Source: Thysanoteuthis rhombus
Taxonomy: Eukaryota; Mollusca; Cephalopoda; Oegopsida; Thysanoteuthidae
NCBI GenBank assembly: GCA_963457665.1
Contig: OY735209.1
Location: forward strand, 4,457,081-4,521,080
Direction of reading: 5' to 3'
Length of the DNA: 64,000 bases
The notes below the pieces were generated by a model that made no database searches, was not told the DNA's origin, and saw only the letters and a list, made by a program, of their open reading frames with translations. Within the stretch, counting starts at the first letter, position 1. Each line of letters opens with the position of its first letter. The translations under genes and the position numbers were made by a program. Positions 60,770 through 64,000 of the stretch are shown piece after piece.

Positions 60770-61240
60770 AATGAGTTCTTCAATGAAATACATAGACAGC
60801 CAGGCAGAAAAACATTTGGATCTTTTCCCTTTTTCTATACTTGAACACCATCCTATTCACTACATTACTGATGCATTATTGCTAACAAATCCAATTAAAT
60901 TTTGAAAACGAATATCATTCCCATCAAAAAGACATTCCTTGGGCTTATTTAAGCCTTGTACTGTGGTATCACAAACTTACAAGTCTTTGAATAGCTTTGT
61001 CATAAAAGCAAGCTATAACTACAAGGTCTTCAACTGAGGAAATATCAGTTGACTTATCCATAAAGATAATTCACAGACCTTTAGCAGAAAGATATTTATA
61101 AAATCAAAATATGCCATAAAATTTTTCACAGAATCTTTGTTACAGCAAATTCCAGTTCACTCCCAAGTCTAGAATCAGGACAAACAAAGGTAGAGAGTCC
61201 ATAATAGCGATTGCAAGATCATGTTCTGCTACAAAGGTAA
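60770..61240 (-). pseudogene. hAT-type (DUF4371-like) transposase relic
   Basis: On the minus strand, three motifs of the hAT-derived transposases of the DUF4371/ZMYM-like group appear in order but in different frames: AEHDLAIAIMDSLPLF (about 61230-61180), FMDKSTDISSVEDLVV (about 61065-61015), and GFVSNNASVM (about 60900-60870). After a stop, FFCLAVYVFH sits where the family has a CHSL-like segment. The D of DKSTD corresponds to the first catalytic aspartate of hAT enzymes, and the asparagine in SNNASVM replaces the second (usually SDGASVM or SDNASVM). Several stops and a loss of roughly 50 residues between the first two motifs make it non-functional. Terminal inverted repeats were not found. 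Confidence 0.75.
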
Positions 61241-62433
61241 TTCTGAAGATGAAACTGGAAATTGAGCTTTCAAAAAGATAGGAACCTTTTCATTTTTTTT
61301 TCACTTTGATATATTTCAAATGCTTCTCAGTTTATCATATCTTTCAAGTATTGATTTGATACCTGCAACTTTACCTGCACTAATTACGATATGCTTTGTT
61401 AGAATCATCCATCTATTTACTCAAACTATCAAAAAACAAATTGTTCATTCTGCAACTACCTCACTTGAAATTTATGTTCATGAACATGGTGTCTGTGCTT
61501 TTGGGAGGGTGGCATAGGCTTATTGCTGTTCACTAGAAATTTCTTTGCGGAAAAAAAATTGCCACAATAACGTTGGCAACAATATTTTTCCATAAATCTT
61601 CAGACTAGCAAGTGAGTCAATAACTGAAAGTAATGGGCCAATTCATACAAGTGATGAGTCATGATTGAGCAAGATTTGAAATTGAATGTGACCTAAAAAG
61701 CAAATCAGAAGAAATTTCCACTTAGTGCCTGTTATTCATCTCTGAATAAAATCAATTGTACCAGATTATATGAAAGGTGGAAGGTAAAATGTCCCATCTC
61801 TTAAGAGACAAGTACAATTGGAGTATGACGGCCGGTAACAAAGTCTCAGGTTCTGTTGCATATGTCAGCCTAGTGATCCTACAAGTTTCAAGTCTGGTCA
61901 AAACCAGAAATTTATTTTCATGATGACAATCCCCTTGGCAGGCTGCAAGTCCAACAAAGGGATACTTCCATCCTAATCACACAGATTAGAGCGTACTCAA
62001 TAACCTGTCAAGTGCTCTGGGAAATTTGTCCTATGAAGCATTTTCCACTCTCTCCCTTCATATTGGATATTGTGCATTTGAAAGCGAGGTGTTGATTATT
62101 TCATTTCACAATTGAGACAAGATATCTGAAGGTTATACCAAATGTATCAACTTAGATAATCCTAGAATACAACATGCATTAACCTGACAGACAAATGTAT
62201 GTCAGACCATTTTATATTTTGCTGCTTAGCAGAGAAAGAATTGGAGAGCATCATTGCATTTAAAATATATCTTGTTAAGAATGGAATCACATTTTTGGTA
62301 GAGATGGCTGAGCCAATCAATCACCATATGTCACAATATTCTGGATCAAGAGACCCAACTTTTCCCTTAAGGGTGGGTTTGAAGAATGCTGAGGAGAGGA
62401 TCGGCCAAAAACATTGTGTAGAAACTGAAAAGG
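61241..62433. other. Intergenic DNA, possibly the 5' part of the hAT relic
   Basis: Immediately right of 61240 the minus strand still resembles the family (KAQFPV). No BED zinc finger or other gene was recognised to 62433. Confidence 0.4.
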
Positions 62434-62822
62434 ACAGGCCTAGTAGGTCACTCAATAAAAACCGTCACATGACTTGTCGGGGGTGATCAATAAAAAAATT
62501 GGAAAAACTAGTGGTCAATGAATGAGATACTTCAATCACATTTTGGAGAGCAGTGATCAGTGAGAAGTCTGATCAAGTCAACACCAACAAAGAGATCAAT
62601 TTAGTATACACTTACATGAGCCCCCATCTCTAAAAATGTATTTAGGAGGGGGGATAAAGAATGTTTTTCGAGACATAATAAGGAGTAAACGTTCAAGTAT
62701 TCAGCCCTCTAGCTCAATTGATGTGGCCTGTACACGATACATAGCCAGTCAGACCAATTTGAAAATAGAAAAAACCTATGGTAACCATTCTGGTCAATTG
62801 TTTCTAATACAATATATTGAAT
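62434..62822 (+). repeat. Dispersed repeat family S, copy 3
   Basis: Shares the start (GGACAGGCCTAGTAGGTCAC), the CCGTCACATGAC segment, GGTGATCAATAA and a later TAGCTCAATTGATGTGGCCT segment with 13716-14072. The last segment looks like a tRNA A box, but a B box is absent. An insertion of about 150 bases lies between the shared halves. Confidence 0.6.
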
Positions 62823-62929
62823 AACATTTGGAAGGAAAATGATTCTCCTAGGAATTACAGACGGAAACGAAAGTGACTGTTTCTAAGTCTGTCACAGAAG
62901 GTAAAAGCAATCATCTATGCTACTTACAA

Positions 62930-63071
62930 TAGTATCATTCATATGGTTTTTCAAAATTAAATATTTGTTCCGGTATGAATTATTTCATGGTTTAAAAGTG
63001 AAGATTCTGAAACTTGAAAATTTGCTTTCAGGAGTGTTCACAAAAAAATGTCCATAAGCTACACACGAATA
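62930..63071 (-). pseudogene. Relic finger downstream of gene G
   Basis: After the stop of G, the frame reads YSCVAYGHFFVNTPESK, a decayed finger. The far end (62940-63000) matches 44015-44100 beyond gene E (TATGGYTTTTCAAA, CCRGTATGAATT), showing that 3' flanks were duplicated with the genes. Confidence 0.6.
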
Positions 63072-64000
63072 TCATTTCTCTCCAGTGTGTGATTGCATGT
63101 GACGGTTCAAACTTGACTTCTTTGCAAAGGAAGAACCACACACTTCACAAGAATATGGCTTCTCCCCAGTGTGTGTTCGAATATGAACCACCAAATCTGA
63201 TTTCCGTGAGAAGGAAAAGCCACACACTTCACAAAAATAAGGTTTCTCCCCAGTGTGTGTTCGCGTATGTTGGTTCAACTTTGAATTCTCAGAAAAGGAA
63301 GCGCCACACACATCACAAGAATATGGTTTCTCCCCAGTGTGTGTTCGCATATGTCTGATAGAATCTGATTTCTGTGAAAAAGAAGATCCACACACTTCAC
63401 AAGAATATGGTTTATCTTCTGTATGTATTCTTTTATGCTGCCTTAAATTTGACTTCTGTGAAAAGGAAGAGCCACACACTTCACAAGAATATGGTTTTTC
63501 TCCAGTGTGTGTTCGCATATGTCGATCAACATCTGATTTCCTTGAAAAGGAAGAGCCACACACTTCACAAGAATATGGTTTCTCCCCAGTGTGTGTTCGC
63601 ATATGCTGGTTCAACTTCGAATTATCTGAAAAGGAAGAGCCACACACTAAACAAGAATATGGTTTCTCCCCTGTGTGTGTCCGCATGTGTTGGCTCAAAA
63701 TTGAATTATATGAAAAGGATGAGCCACACACTTCACAAGCATATGGTTTCTCTCCAGTATGTGTTCGTTTATGCTGCCTCAAGTTTGACTTTTGAGAAAA
63801 GGAAGAACCACACATTTCACAAGTATATGGTCTCTCTCCAGTGTGTATCCGTATATGTCGGCTCAAATCAGATTTCTGTGAGAAGAAAGAGTCACACACT
63901 TCACAAGAATATGGCTTCTCTCCAGTATGTATACGCATATGTTGCCTCAAATTTGAATTTTGTGAAAAGGAAGAACCACACACTTCACAAGTATATGGTT
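63072..64000 (-). CDS. C2H2 zinc-finger protein G, 5' end beyond window (CGSSF subfamily)
   Basis: The frame is open from the right edge to the TGA at 63072-63074. It encodes at least 11 intact 28-residue fingers, core CEVCGSSFS, with TGEKPYSC linkers (one [10 protein letters not shown], one HTEDKPYSC). Helices include [32 protein letters not shown] and AKKSSLNR. Fingers 3-6 and 7-10 correspond in order (SQKSNLRQ twice, SDNSKLNQ with SENSKLNQ), a four-finger duplication. A nuclear DNA-binding role is inferred from the family. The start and leader lie beyond position 64000; the first visible methionine codon (63983) is inside a finger and is not the start. The stop replaces the proline codon of a linker (HTGEK*), followed by a relic finger. 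Confidence 0.92.
   Translation of the reverse strand, partial: PYTCEVCGSSFSQNSNLRQHMRIHTGEKPYSCEVCDSFFSQKSDLSRHIRIHTGERPYTCEMCGSSFSQKSNLRQHKRTHTGEKPYACEVCGSSFSYNSILSQHMRTHTGEKPYSCLVCGSSFSDNSKLNQHMRTHTGEKPYSCEVCGSSFSRKSDVDRHMRTHTGEKPYSCEVCGSSFSQKSNLRQHKRIHTEDKPYSCEVCGSSFSQKSDSIRHMRTHTGEKPYSCDVCGASFSENSKLNQHTRTHTGEKPYFCEVCGFSFSRKSDLVVHIRTHTGEKPYSCEVCGSSFAKKSSLNRHMQSHTGEK

Noticed and set aside
62700-62740. Possible tRNA gene (A-box-like TAGCTCAATTG)
   Set aside because: No B box, acceptor stem or anticodon stem could be formed; treated only as a feature of repeat S.
63253-63795. 180-codon open frame on the plus strand, opposite gene G
   Set aside because: It is the antisense of an 84-base repeated finger unit. 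A frame free of stops in one unit stays open in all units. Similar shadows occur at 44514-45038, 27140-27700, 9286-9705 and 53721-54041.

Overview
The window is eukaryotic (animal) genomic DNA, not bacterial. It is AT-rich, gene-sparse, full of simple repeats and decayed transposons, and shows intron-style splice donors and acceptors with no operons. Its genes are a cluster of C2H2 (Krueppel-type) zinc-finger genes with canonical TGEKPY linkers. The species cannot be fixed from sequence alone. A lineage-specific zinc-finger expansion, a Ty3/gypsy relic, hAT relics and a fish-like Tc1 copy fit an invertebrate such as a mollusc, but this is inference.

Seven zinc-finger loci lie on both strands. 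Plus strand: A (7557-10004, 29 fingers, open), B (18570-20340, decayed) and C (26833-28029, 12 intact fingers, open). Minus strand: D (38090-39202, decayed), E (44420-45199, 9 fingers, open), F (53295-54777, many fingers but broken by stops and frameshifts) and G (63072 to beyond the right edge, at least 11 fingers, open). By finger core they form two subfamilies: CGSAF (A, D) and CGSSF (B, C, E, F, G). No KRAB, BTB, SCAN or ZAD domain is visible; the proteins are essentially all fingers.

The loci share a gene plan. A short non-coding first exon ends in GTAAGT, an intron of roughly 1.4-2.8 kb follows, and one long exon carries relic fingers, a conserved leader beginning MEN/MEK with a divergent first finger, the intact array, and then relic fingers after a stop codon that falls in or right after a linker. 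First exons of two paralogous types can be recognised: 22896-22965 with 47937-48008, and 41206-41300 with 56840-56940. A TATA box (22859-22866) precedes the first exon assigned to C.

The rest is intergenic or intronic DNA with relics of mobile elements: a Ty3/gypsy gag (2512-3897, minus), two copies of a roughly 0.5 kb MITE (571-1070, 52377-52836), LINE-like tails (1195-1345, 11575-11716), a hAT-like MITE (35428-35923), a Tc1 element with internal deletions (59246-60365), a DUF4371-type hAT transposase relic (60770-61240), and several dispersed repeat families. Two unrecognised small ORFs (23262-23648 minus; 39598-39936 plus, next to a near-perfect hairpin) are listed with low confidence. The overall picture is a birth-and-death zinc-finger cluster that probably evolved alongside transposons; functions of individual proteins beyond likely DNA binding are inferred from the family.
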